From Variovorax paradoxus (GTDB lineage Bacteria > Pseudomonadota > Gammaproteobacteria > Burkholderiales > Burkholderiaceae_C): 64,000 nucleotides of DNA. A model generated the notes under the pieces. The model did not search any database. It worked only from the letters and a program-made list of their open reading frames with translations, and was not told where the DNA came from. The stretch covers positions 1 through 64,000 of the forward strand of contig NZ_JAGGNV010000049.1 in the NCBI RefSeq assembly GCF_018614955.1. Reading direction: 5' to 3'. Position 1 is the stretch's first letter. Each line of letters begins with the position of its first letter. Shown here piece after piece: positions 16,326 to 27,878 of the stretch. The translations under genes and the position numbers were made by a program.

Positions 16326-17231
16326 ATGAGCAACCCCACCCCCACCATCACCGTCATGGGCGCCACCGGCCACACGGGCGGCAAGATCGCCGCGCGCCTG
16401 CTGGCCGCAGGCGCCAATGTGCGCGCCCTCGGGCGCAACCCGGACAAGCTGGCCGCGCTCGAACGCGCCGGCGCCGAAGTGCTGGCGGGCGACACCTGCG
16501 ACCCGGCTTTTCTCGCTCGAGTCTTCCGTGGCGCCGATGCCGTCTACACGCTGCTGGCGACCGATCGGCGCGCGGCCGACTACCGGGCCCGGCAGGACCA
16601 GGAAGGCGAAGCCATCGCCGAAGCCCTGCGCGCGAGCGGCGTGCGCCATGTCGTCGCGCTCAGCAGCCTGGGCGCGGATGTGGCCGAAGGCACGGGCGTG
16701 ATCGCCGGCCTGCATGCGCAGGAAGAGCGGCTGAAGCGGATCGCCGGCATCCATCTGCTGCTGCTGCGCCCGGTCTCCTTCTTCGAGAATGTCTACGACG
16801 CGCTGGGGCAGATCAAGGAAGCGGGCGTGATGGCGGACACCGTCGAGCCCGACATCGCCGTTCCGATGATCGCGGCCGACGACATCGCCCAAGTCGCGGC
16901 CCAGGCGCTGCTGGCCAGCGACTGGACCGGCGTCGCCGTGCGCGAACTGCTCGGCCAGCGCGACCTGAGCCACAGCGAGGTGGCACGCATCCTGGGCGGG
17001 CGCATCGGCAAGCCCGGGCTCGCCTATGTGCAGCTCTCGGAGGACGAGATGAGCGGCGCCATGATCGAGGCCGGCCTGTCGCCGAGCTTTGCCGCGCTGT
17101 ATCTCGAGATGACGCGCGCCTTCAACGAAGGCCGGGTCGGGCCGAGCGCGGGGCGAAACGCCGCCAACACCACGGCCACGCGCTTCGAGGACTTCGCCGA
17201 GGAGTTCGCGAGGGTCTACGCGGCGATCTGA
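16326..17231 (+). CDS. NmrA-like NAD(P)-binding oxidoreductase
   Basis: A 301-residue atypical short-chain dehydrogenase of the NmrA/NAD(P)-binding group. The Rossmann motif ITVMGATGHTGGKIAARLL opens the protein, and VRHVVALSSLGADVAEGTG and HLLLLRPVSFFENVY follow the family pattern. There is no classical YxxxK catalytic pair, so it may be a redox sensor or a quinone-reductase-like enzyme (QOR2/azoreductase-like relatives). I chose the ATG at 16326, with AAGGAG at 16312-16317, over the upstream ATG at 16296. The divergent cupin AraC gene probably regulates it. Substrate unknown. Confidence 0.75.
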   Translation: MSNPTPTITVMGATGHTGGKIAARLLAAGANVRALGRNPDKLAALERAGAEVLAGDTCDPAFLARVFRGADAVYTLLATDRRAADYRARQDQEGEAIAEALRASGVRHVVALSSLGADVAEGTGVIAGLHAQEERLKRIAGIHLLLLRPVSFFENVYDALGQIKEAGVMADTVEPDIAVPMIAADDIAQVAAQALLASDWTGVAVRELLGQRDLSHSEVARILGGRIGKPGLAYVQLSEDEMSGAMIEAGLSPSFAALYLEMTRAFNEGRVGPSAGRNAANTTATRFEDFAEEFARVYAAI

Positions 17232-17249
17232 CCGGCCTTTTTCGCCGCG

Positions 17250-17510
17250 CTAACGCCGCCAGGAAGACCACCAGATGTCTGCGCTGCGAATCGTGATTTC
17301 GCTGCAGCGGCTGCCTCCCGCCAGTTGCATCGCAAGGGCGCGCAGCCGCGGCATGTGGCGATCGAGGGTGGCCGCCAGGCTCTCTTCGTCCGGCGTTGCG
17401 CCGAGCGCGATCAAGGCTTCGTTGTTGACGCGAACCATCACCTTTCCCCGCGAGTTCTCGATCACGAACTGGTGGCCAGGACGTTTGAGATCGGAAGAGC
17501 TGATGGGCAT
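17250..17510 (-). CDS. Small protein of unknown function (86 aa)
   Basis: An 86-residue soluble protein whose ATG at 17510 has AGGAG about 6 nt upstream (read on the minus strand). I do not recognise it firmly. The central part (FVIENSRGKVMVRVNNEALI, then LGATPDEESLAATLDRHMPR) faintly recalls the small DUF1488 proteins, with a beta-rich start and a helix-rich middle. No signal peptide or membrane segment is visible. It points away from the glycogen/trehalose cluster, with 181 bp between the two starts, and faces the 3' end of the NmrA-like gene. The Shine-Dalgarno and conserved-looking composition support a real gene. Confidence 0.55.
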   Translation of the reverse strand: MPISSSDLKRPGHQFVIENSRGKVMVRVNNEALIALGATPDEESLAATLDRHMPRLRALAMQLAGGSRCSEITIRSADIWWSSWRR

Positions 17511-17567
17511 CGCGCGTCTCCTGTAGAGTTTTCCCGAACTTCGCGAAGGCCGATGGCGGCCGGCGTA

Positions 17568-17590
17568 GGAACAGCACGCGCTCCTGTTCC
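17568..17590. promoter_or_regulatory. Inverted repeat upstream of glgB
   Basis: GGAACAG (17568-17574) and CTGTTCC (17584-17590) form a perfect 7-bp inverted repeat with a 9-bp spacer, in the 181-bp gap between the small minus-strand gene and glgB. It could be an operator or an RNA hairpin in the glgB leader. A possible partial repeat (GACGAGTCGCTGTCCGACAG) follows. Function is inferred from position only. Confidence 0.35.
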
Positions 17591-17691
17591 CGAAAAGGCT
17601 TACAGGAGCCGACAGACGAGTCGCTGTCCGACAGCCTGAAGCGCATGCGCCGCGCTTGCGCACGGCCCGGCCGGCACTCCAATGGCGGGCT

Positions 17692-19593
17692 GTGCATACC
17701 CAACGCCAAAACCAATTCATCGGTCCACAGGACGGCTACCTGTTCGCGGAAGGCACCCACTCGCGGCTCTACGAGCGCCTCGGCTGTCACCTCCGGGCGA
17801 CGGGAGGCGCGGACTTTGCGGTCTGGGCGCCGAACGCCGAATCCGTGAGCGTGATCGGCGACTGGAACGGCTGGTCGGGCGAAGCCGACTGGCTCGAGTC
17901 GCGCGGCGAGCTCGGCATCTGGCAGGGCCATGTGCCCGATGCCGCGCCGGGGCAGGCCTACAAGTACCGCATCCGCTCGCGCCATGGCGGCTGGCAGGTC
18001 GACAAGGCCGACCCCTTCGCCTTCTGCGCCGAGCTGCCGCCGGCCACGGGATCGCGCATCTGGGCGCTCGACTACAGCTGGAACGACCGCGATTGGATGT
18101 CCGCACGCGCGCCGAAGAATGCGCTGGACGCCCCGATGTCCGTCTACGAGGTGCACCTCGGCTCGTGGCGGCGCAAGGAGGGCCACTTCTTCGGCTACCG
18201 CGAGCTCGCGCACGAGCTGGCCGACTATGTGACCGAGATGGGCTTCACGCACGTCGAGCTCATGCCGGTGACCGAGCATCCGTTCTACGGCTCCTGGGGC
18301 TACCAGACCACCGGCTACTTCGCGCCCACCGCGCGTTTCGGCACGCCGCAGGATTTCATGTACTTCGTCGACCACCTGCACCAGCGCGGCATCGGCGTGC
18401 TGCTGGACTGGGTGCCCTCGCACTTCCCGACCGACGAGCACGGCCTCGGCTACTTCGACGGCACCCATCTCTACGAGCATGCCGATCCGCGGCAGGGCTT
18501 CCATCCGGAATGGAACTCGAGCATCTTCAACTACGGGCGCAACGAGGTCCGCAGCTTCCTCATTTCGTCGGCCCTGTTCTGGCTCGACAAGTACCACCTC
18601 GACGGCCTGCGCGTCGACGCGGTGGCCTCGATGCTCTACCTCGACTACGCGCGCCAGCACGGCGGCTGGATTCCCAACCGCTACGGCGGCCGCGAGAACC
18701 TGGAAGCCGTCGAGTTCCTGCAGACCCTGAACCGCGCCGTGTACCGCGAGCATCCCGACACGCTCACCATCGCCGAGGAATCGACCGCCTGGCCGCGCGT
18801 CTCGCGCCCGACCGACATGGACGGCCTGGGCTTCGGCATGAAATGGAACATGGGCTGGATGCACGACAGCCTGGCCTACATGAAGGAAGAGGCGGTCCAT
18901 CGCAAGTACCACCACCACAAGCTGACCTTCTCGCTGGTCTATGCCTTCAACGAGAACTTCGTGCTGCCGCTTTCGCACGACGAGGTGGTCCACGGCAAGG
19001 GCTCGCTGCTCAACAAGATGCCGGGCGACGCATGGCAGCAGTTCGCCAGCCTGCGCGCGCTGCTCGGCTTCATGTGGGGACATCCGGGCAAGAAGCTGCT
19101 GTTCATGGGCGGCGAGTTCGGGCAGCGGCGCGAATGGAACCATGACGACGAGCTCGAGTGGTGGGTGGCCGCGCTCGAGGGCCATGCGGGCCTGCAGCGT
19201 TTCGTGAAGGAGCTCAACCGCATCTACCGCGCCGCGCCCGCACTGCACCAGCTCGACTTCTCGGCCGCCGGTTTCGAATGGGTCGCAGCCGACGACGCGG
19301 ACCGCAGCGTGTTCGCCTTCCTGCGCAAGCCGCGCGACGGCGGCGCGCCGCTCCTGGTCGCCAGCAACATGACGCCGGTGCCGCGCACCAACTACCTGCT
19401 CGGCGTGCCGGCATCCGGCTTCTGGCGCGAGCTCGTCAACAGCGACGCCGGCGAGTTCGGCGGCGCCGGCTGGGGCAACCTCGGCGGCATCGAGTCGGCG
19501 CCGGTGCGCGCCCATGGCCGCATGCACTCGCTATGCCTCACGCTGCCGCCGCTTTCAACCTTGTTTCTAGAGCACGCTCCAGATGGCCGATAA
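17692..19593 (+). CDS. glgB: 1,4-alpha-glucan branching enzyme
   Basis: This GH13 branching enzyme (633 residues from the chosen start) transfers alpha-1,4 segments to alpha-1,6 positions in the cytoplasm. The N-terminal CBM48-like domain (VWAPNAESVSVIGDWNGWSG) is followed by the catalytic barrel. The nucleophile Asp is in GLRVDAVASMLYLD, the acid Glu in TIAEESTAWPRVS, and the transition-state Asp in LSHDEVVHGKGSLL. It is the short form without the extra N1 domain. The start is uncertain: I prefer the GTG at 17692, giving a short lead into FIGPQDGYLFAEGTH; a TTG at 17656 would add 12 residues. Its last 11 nt overlap glgE. In this cluster it branches the chains extended by GlgE. Confidence 0.93.
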   Translation: MHTQRQNQFIGPQDGYLFAEGTHSRLYERLGCHLRATGGADFAVWAPNAESVSVIGDWNGWSGEADWLESRGELGIWQGHVPDAAPGQAYKYRIRSRHGGWQVDKADPFAFCAELPPATGSRIWALDYSWNDRDWMSARAPKNALDAPMSVYEVHLGSWRRKEGHFFGYRELAHELADYVTEMGFTHVELMPVTEHPFYGSWGYQTTGYFAPTARFGTPQDFMYFVDHLHQRGIGVLLDWVPSHFPTDEHGLGYFDGTHLYEHADPRQGFHPEWNSSIFNYGRNEVRSFLISSALFWLDKYHLDGLRVDAVASMLYLDYARQHGGWIPNRYGGRENLEAVEFLQTLNRAVYREHPDTLTIAEESTAWPRVSRPTDMDGLGFGMKWNMGWMHDSLAYMKEEAVHRKYHHHKLTFSLVYAFNENFVLPLSHDEVVHGKGSLLNKMPGDAWQQFASLRALLGFMWGHPGKKLLFMGGEFGQRREWNHDDELEWWVAALEGHAGLQRFVKELNRIYRAAPALHQLDFSAAGFEWVAADDADRSVFAFLRKPRDGGAPLLVASNMTPVPRTNYLLGVPASGFWRELVNSDAGEFGGAGWGNLGGIESAPVRAHGRMHSLCLTLPPLSTLFLEHAPDGR

Positions 19594-21625
19594 AGACAAG
19601 CAAGCCCGTCCTCCTGCCCATCCCGACGGCACCGACGGCCGCGTGCGCGCGGTGATCGACGCCGTGCTGCCCGCGGTGGACGGCGGCCGCTTTCCAGTCA
19701 AGCGCGTGGCCGGCGAAACGCTGCGCGTACAGGCCCACTGCTTCGCCGACGGCCACGACATGCTGCGCGTCATGCTGCGCTGGCGCAGCGAGGACGACAC
19801 CCACGGCGCCGAGCTGCCGATGACGCCTCTGGGCAACGACGTGTGGGAGGCCGAGTTCACACCGCCCGCGATCGGCCGCTACCGCTACACCGTCGCGGCC
19901 TGGGTCGATGCCTTCGAGTCCTGGCGCCACGACATGGCACGGCGCGTCGAGCTCGACGACATCCGCATCGCATCGCAGATCGGCGCGCTCGAGATCGCGG
20001 CGGCCGCCGAACGCGCCGGCGGCGTGGAGCGCAAGACGCTGGCCCGCTGGGGCATGGAATTGCACAGCGCGGCCGTCGCCGACGCGGCCGATGCGACGGT
20101 GCTCAAGGCGCTGGCGCTGGACGAAGCCCTGGCCGCGCTCGCCGCCCGCTATCCGGACCGCCGCCTGGCGACGCAGTATCCGGTGGAGCTGCCGCTGGTG
20201 GCCGATCGCGATCGGGCGCGCTTCAGCAGCTGGTACGAGCTGTTCCCGCGCTCGACGGCGACCGAGGCCGGACGCCACGGCAGCTTCAAGGACGCGGCAG
20301 CGCGCCTGCCCGCGATCGCGGCCATGGGCTTCGACGTGCTGTACTTTCCGCCGATCCATCCGATCGGCCGCGTGCAGCGCAAGGGCAAGAACAATGCGCT
20401 GGTCGCCAAGGCCGACGACGTCGGCAGCCCGTGGGCGATCGGCGCGGCCGAAGGCGGCCACAAGGCCATCCTGCCCGAACTCGGCACGGCCCAGGACTTC
20501 AGGCATCTGATCGCGCAGGCGGCCGGCCACGGGCTCGAGGTCGCGCTCGACATCGCCTTCCAGTGCGCACCGGACCATCCGTACGTGAAGGCGCATCCGA
20601 GCTGGTTTCGCTGGCGGCCGGACGGCAGCGTGCAGTACGCCGAGAACCCGCCCAAGAAATACCAGGACATCTACCCCTTCAACTTCGAGAGCGAGGACTG
20701 GCAAGCGCTCTGGGCCGAGCTCAAGAGCGTCTTCGACCACTGGATCGCCGAGGGCGTGAAGATCTTCCGCGTCGACAACCCGCACACCAAGGCCTTTCCC
20801 TTCTGGGAATGGGCGATCACGGAAATCAAGCGCCAGCATCCCGAGGTCATCTTCCTGGCCGAAGCCTTCACGCGGCCGAAGGTGATGCACCGGCTGGCCA
20901 AGCTGGGCTTCACGCAGTCCTACACCTACTTCACCTGGCGCAACGACAAGCAGGAACTGACCGAGTACTTCACCGAGCTCTCGGCGGGACCGGGCAGCGA
21001 ATATTTCCGCCCCAACGTCTGGCCCAACACGCCCGACATCCTGCACGAGCGCCTGCAGGGCGGCGAGCCCGCGGTCTTCATGGCGCGCCTGGTCCTTGCC
21101 GCGACGCTGGCCGCCAACTACGGCATCTACGGCCCCGCCTTCGAACTGCGCGAGCACCTGCCGCGCGAGCCCGGCAGCGAGGAGTACCTGCACTCCGAGA
21201 AATACCAGCTGCGCAGCTGGAACCACGACGATCCGGGAAGCCTCGCGCCCTTCATCGCCCGCGTCAACGGCATCCGGCGCGACAACCCCGCGCTCCATGC
21301 CGACCGCGGCCTGCGCTTCCTCGCGATCGACAACGACCAGCTGCTGGCCTACGCGAAGCACTCGGACGACGGCAGCAACGTGGTGGTGACCGTGGTGAAC
21401 CTCGACCCGCACAACGTGCAGTCCGGCTGGCTCGAGCTCGATCCCGTGTCCATCGATTGCGAGGCCGGGCATCCGTTCCAGATGCACGACCTGCTGAGCA
21501 ACCAGCGCTTCGTGTGGCAGGGAGACCGCCATTTCGTCCGGCTCGATCCGCACAGCGTGCCGGCCCACATCTTCCGGGTGCGGCGCCGGGTTCGCGACGA
21601 GCGCGAGTTCGATTATTTCCAGTGA
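19583..21625 (+). CDS. glgE: Alpha-1,4-glucan:maltose-1-phosphate maltosyltransferase
   Basis: This 680-residue GH13_3 enzyme extends alpha-1,4-glucan with maltose units from maltose-1-phosphate, releasing phosphate. The N-terminal beta domain (about 1-100) is followed by a helical region and the catalytic barrel. Diagnostic GlgE sequences are FSSWYELFPRS, YFPPIHPIGRVQRKGKNN, the nucleophile Asp in KIFRVDNPHTKAFPFWEW, and the acid Glu in IFLAEAFTRPKVMHR. The ATG at 19583 overlaps the glgB stop by 11 nt, implying coupled translation. The maltose-1-phosphate donor is supplied by the TreS-maltokinase encoded 12 bp downstream. No glgA or glgC is seen in the window, so this is the visible glucan-building route. 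Confidence 0.95.
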   Translation: MADKDKQARPPAHPDGTDGRVRAVIDAVLPAVDGGRFPVKRVAGETLRVQAHCFADGHDMLRVMLRWRSEDDTHGAELPMTPLGNDVWEAEFTPPAIGRYRYTVAAWVDAFESWRHDMARRVELDDIRIASQIGALEIAAAAERAGGVERKTLARWGMELHSAAVADAADATVLKALALDEALAALAARYPDRRLATQYPVELPLVADRDRARFSSWYELFPRSTATEAGRHGSFKDAAARLPAIAAMGFDVLYFPPIHPIGRVQRKGKNNALVAKADDVGSPWAIGAAEGGHKAILPELGTAQDFRHLIAQAAGHGLEVALDIAFQCAPDHPYVKAHPSWFRWRPDGSVQYAENPPKKYQDIYPFNFESEDWQALWAELKSVFDHWIAEGVKIFRVDNPHTKAFPFWEWAITEIKRQHPEVIFLAEAFTRPKVMHRLAKLGFTQSYTYFTWRNDKQELTEYFTELSAGPGSEYFRPNVWPNTPDILHERLQGGEPAVFMARLVLAATLAANYGIYGPAFELREHLPREPGSEEYLHSEKYQLRSWNHDDPGSLAPFIARVNGIRRDNPALHADRGLRFLAIDNDQLLAYAKHSDDGSNVVVTVVNLDPHNVQSGWLELDPVSIDCEAGHPFQMHDLLSNQRFVWQGDRHFVRLDPHSVPAHIFRVRRRVRDEREFDYFQ

Positions 21626-21637
21626 GATCTTGCGGCC

Positions 21638-24979
<3,342 letters not shown>

Positions 24980-25002
24980 ACGAGCCACTGGAGAAACGCA
25001 TC

Positions 25003-25710
25003 ATGGAAAGCTTCGGAATCCACCTGGAGCCCCTGCGGGCCATCCTGTTCCAGATCGGCGCATTCCTGCCGCGTCTTCTGATCGCGCTGGTCGTCGTGCT
25101 CGGCGGCTGGCTGCTCGCCAAGCTGGCGCGCTTCACGGTCATCAAGGGCCTGCGCGCGATCAACTTCAATGTGCTCACCGAACGCGCCGGCCTCGACAAC
25201 TTCCTGCGCCAGGGCGGCATGCCCGGCGACACCACCAGCCTGTTCGGCGTGCTGGTGTACTGGCTCGTGATCCTCGCCGCGCTGCTGATCGCCTTCAACG
25301 GCCTGGGCCTGACCTACATCACCGACCTGCTCGGCCGCGTGGTCTGGTTCGTTCCCAACATCTTCGTGTCCCTGCTGGTGCTTGCCTTCGGCTCCTACTT
25401 CGCGCGCTTCGTCGGCGACACGGTCACCGCCTACGGCCGCAACATCAAGCTGCAGGACGCGGTGTTCCTCGGCAAGCTGGCGCAGTACGCGATCATGGTG
25501 TTCGTGGTGCTGATCGCGCTCGACCAGATCAAGGTCGGCGGCGACATCGTTCGCGAAAGCTTCCTCGTGATCCTGGCCGGCGTGGTCTTCGCGCTGGCAT
25601 TGGCCTTCGGCCTCGGCGGCAAGGACTGGGCCGCGGAGCGCATCGAGCAATGGTGGCCGCGCGAGCGCAAGAATCCCGGCGACCGCCCAGACGACAAGCT
25701 TCCTAGATGA
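25003..25710 (+). CDS. Small membrane protein with TM-helix repeats (MscS-related)
   Basis: A 235-residue membrane protein with about five hydrophobic helices (near residues 17-40, 77-100, 108-130, 149-172 and 184-205), separated by short polar loops. The pattern matches the conserved TM-helix repeat family (PF05552) related to mechanosensitive channels, and the last helix ends in LAFGLGGKDWAAERIEQWW. The MscS beta-domain is absent; the protein stops after a charged tail. The ATG at 25003 follows treS by 23 bp with GGAG upstream, and its stop overlaps the glgX start (ATGA). Being inside a trehalose/glycogen operon suggests a role in osmotic response or solute release, but this is inference. 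Confidence 0.72.
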   Translation: MESFGIHLEPLRAILFQIGAFLPRLLIALVVVLGGWLLAKLARFTVIKGLRAINFNVLTERAGLDNFLRQGGMPGDTTSLFGVLVYWLVILAALLIAFNGLGLTYITDLLGRVVWFVPNIFVSLLVLAFGSYFARFVGDTVTAYGRNIKLQDAVFLGKLAQYAIMVFVVLIALDQIKVGGDIVRESFLVILAGVVFALALAFGLGGKDWAAERIEQWWPRERKNPGDRPDDKLPR

Positions 25711-27878
25711 AGACCAACGATCAGATCACCGCAGTCTGGCCCGGCCGCCCCTACCCGCCCGGCGCCCACTGGGACGGCCAGGGCGTGAACTTCGCGCTCT
25801 TCTCCCAGCATGCGCAAAAGGTCGAGCTCTGCCTCTTCGACGAGAAGGGCCGCCACGAACGGCTGCGCATCGCGATGCGCGAGCGCACCGACGACATCTG
25901 GCACTGCTACCTGCCCGAGGCGCGCCCGGGGCTGGCCTACGGCTATCGTGTGCACGGCCCCTACAAGCCCGAGGAGGGGCATCGCTTCAATCCGCACAAG
26001 CTGGTGCTCGACCCCTATGCCAAGGACACGATCGGGCAGCTGCGCTGGGGCGACGCGCTGTACGGCTACACCGTGGGGAGCAAGCGCGAGGACCTCTCCT
26101 TCGACCGCCGCGACAGCGCGCCGCTGATGCCCAAGGGGCGCGTGCTCGAGCCCGCCTTCACCTGGGGCGACGACCGACGCCCGCACATCTCGTGGCAGGA
26201 CATGGTGATCTACGAGCTGCACGTGCGCGGCTTCACGATGACCCATCCCGAGGTGCCGCCGGACCTGCGCGGCACCTATGCGGCACTCGGTTCGGCGCCG
26301 GTGGTCGACTACCTGAAGCGCCTCGGCGTGACCACCGTCGAGCTGCTGCCGGTGCACAGCTTCCTGAACGACCACCACCTGGCGGAGAAAGGGCTGCAGA
26401 ACTACTGGGGCTACAACACCCTGGCCTACTTCGCGCCCGAGATGCGCTATTGCGCCTCGCTCAAGGTCAAGGAGTTCAAGACCATGGTGAAGACGCTGCA
26501 CTCGGCAGGCATCGAGGTCATCCTCGACGTGGTCTACAACCACAGCTGCGAGGGCAACCATCTGGGGCCGACGCTGTCCATGCGCGGCGTCGACAACGCC
26601 TCCTACTACATCACCACCGCCGACAACCGCCGCTTCTACGACGACTTCACCGGCTGCGGCAACACGGTGAATCTCGAGCATCCGCGCGCACTGCAGCTGG
26701 TGATGGACTCGCTGCGCTACTGGGTCGAGGAGATGCACGTGGACGGCTTCCGCTTCGACCTCGCCGCAGCGCTGGCGCGCGAATCCGGCAAGGTCGAAAA
26801 CCTCGGCGGCTTCTTCGATGCGATCCGCCAGGACCCCACGCTCAACCGCGTAAAGCTGATCGCCGAGCCCTGGGACCTCGGCCACGGGGGCTACCGGGTC
26901 GGCAACTTCCCCTACGGCTGGGCCGAGTGGAACGACCGTTTCCGCGACGGCGTGCGCGGCTACTGGAAAGGCGACGACGGCGTGATGGGCGATCTTGCGC
27001 AACGCCTCACCGGCTCGCAGGACCTGTACGGCTGGTCGGGACGGCGGCCGCACGCCAGCATCAACTTCGTCACCGCGCACGACGGCTTCACCCTGCAGGA
27101 CCTGGTCTCCTACAACGAGAAGCACAACGAGGCCAACGGCGAGGACAACCGCGACGGCAACAACCACAACCTGTCTTGGAACTGCGGCGTCGAAGGGCCG
27201 AGCGACGATCCGGAGATCCAGGCGCTGCGCGAGCGGCAGAAGCGCAACCTCATCGCCACGCTGCTGCTGTCGCAGGGCGTGCCGATGATCCTGGCCGGCG
27301 ACGAGCGCGGCCACACCCAGAACGGCAACAACAACGTCTACTGCCAGGACAACGAAACGGCCTGGCTGAACTGGGATCCGACGCCTGCGGGAGATGCGCT
27401 GTTCGCCTTCATGCAGCGCGTGATCGCGCTGCGGCGCGCCCATCCCTCCTTTCGCCGCCGCAATTTTTTCAACGGCAAGCCGCTGGAAGGCAGCGCGGTC
27501 AAGGACGTGTGCTGGCTCAAGCCGGACGGCCACGAAATGACGCCCGAGGACTGGAACGATGCCCGGGCGAGATGCTTCGCGATGCTGATCTCGGGCAACG
27601 GCATCACCGAGCGGGGACCCCGCGGCGAGGCGCTGCGCGACGACGACTTCCTGCTGCTCTTCAATGCCCACCACGACGAGATCGCGTTCGTGCTGCCGTC
27701 CGCGAGCCTCGGCAATTGGCACTTGCTCATCGACACCGCGACGCAGGCATTGCCGCCGGACAAGACCAGCAGCCCCGAGGAAAAAGCACCAGCCTGGACC
27801 GCGCCGAGCTACCCGCTGCAAGGGCGGTCCTTCGTGCTGCTGAGCCGCGCCGCGGGCGGTGCGGAAGATTCCGAATGA
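25707..27878 (+). CDS. glgX: Glycogen debranching enzyme
   Basis: A 723-residue GH13 isoamylase-type debranching enzyme (GlgX/TreX) that hydrolyses alpha-1,6 branches. The N-terminal CBM48 domain covers about residues 1-150 (GRPYPPGAHWDGQGVNFALF). Catalytic residues lie in DGFRFDLAAALARE (nucleophile), KLIAEPWDLGHGGYRVGNFP (acid) and FVTAHDGFTLQDLVSYNEKH. The ATG at 25707 overlaps the upstream membrane-protein stop, and the 3' end overlaps treZ by 4 bp. In the cluster it provides linear chains for TreY-TreZ and MalQ. Length and motifs are normal for the family. Confidence 0.94.
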   Translation: MKTNDQITAVWPGRPYPPGAHWDGQGVNFALFSQHAQKVELCLFDEKGRHERLRIAMRERTDDIWHCYLPEARPGLAYGYRVHGPYKPEEGHRFNPHKLVLDPYAKDTIGQLRWGDALYGYTVGSKREDLSFDRRDSAPLMPKGRVLEPAFTWGDDRRPHISWQDMVIYELHVRGFTMTHPEVPPDLRGTYAALGSAPVVDYLKRLGVTTVELLPVHSFLNDHHLAEKGLQNYWGYNTLAYFAPEMRYCASLKVKEFKTMVKTLHSAGIEVILDVVYNHSCEGNHLGPTLSMRGVDNASYYITTADNRRFYDDFTGCGNTVNLEHPRALQLVMDSLRYWVEEMHVDGFRFDLAAALARESGKVENLGGFFDAIRQDPTLNRVKLIAEPWDLGHGGYRVGNFPYGWAEWNDRFRDGVRGYWKGDDGVMGDLAQRLTGSQDLYGWSGRRPHASINFVTAHDGFTLQDLVSYNEKHNEANGEDNRDGNNHNLSWNCGVEGPSDDPEIQALRERQKRNLIATLLLSQGVPMILAGDERGHTQNGNNNVYCQDNETAWLNWDPTPAGDALFAFMQRVIALRRAHPSFRRRNFFNGKPLEGSAVKDVCWLKPDGHEMTPEDWNDARARCFAMLISGNGITERGPRGEALRDDDFLLLFNAHHDEIAFVLPSASLGNWHLLIDTATQALPPDKTSSPEEKAPAWTAPSYPLQGRSFVLLSRAAGGAEDSE

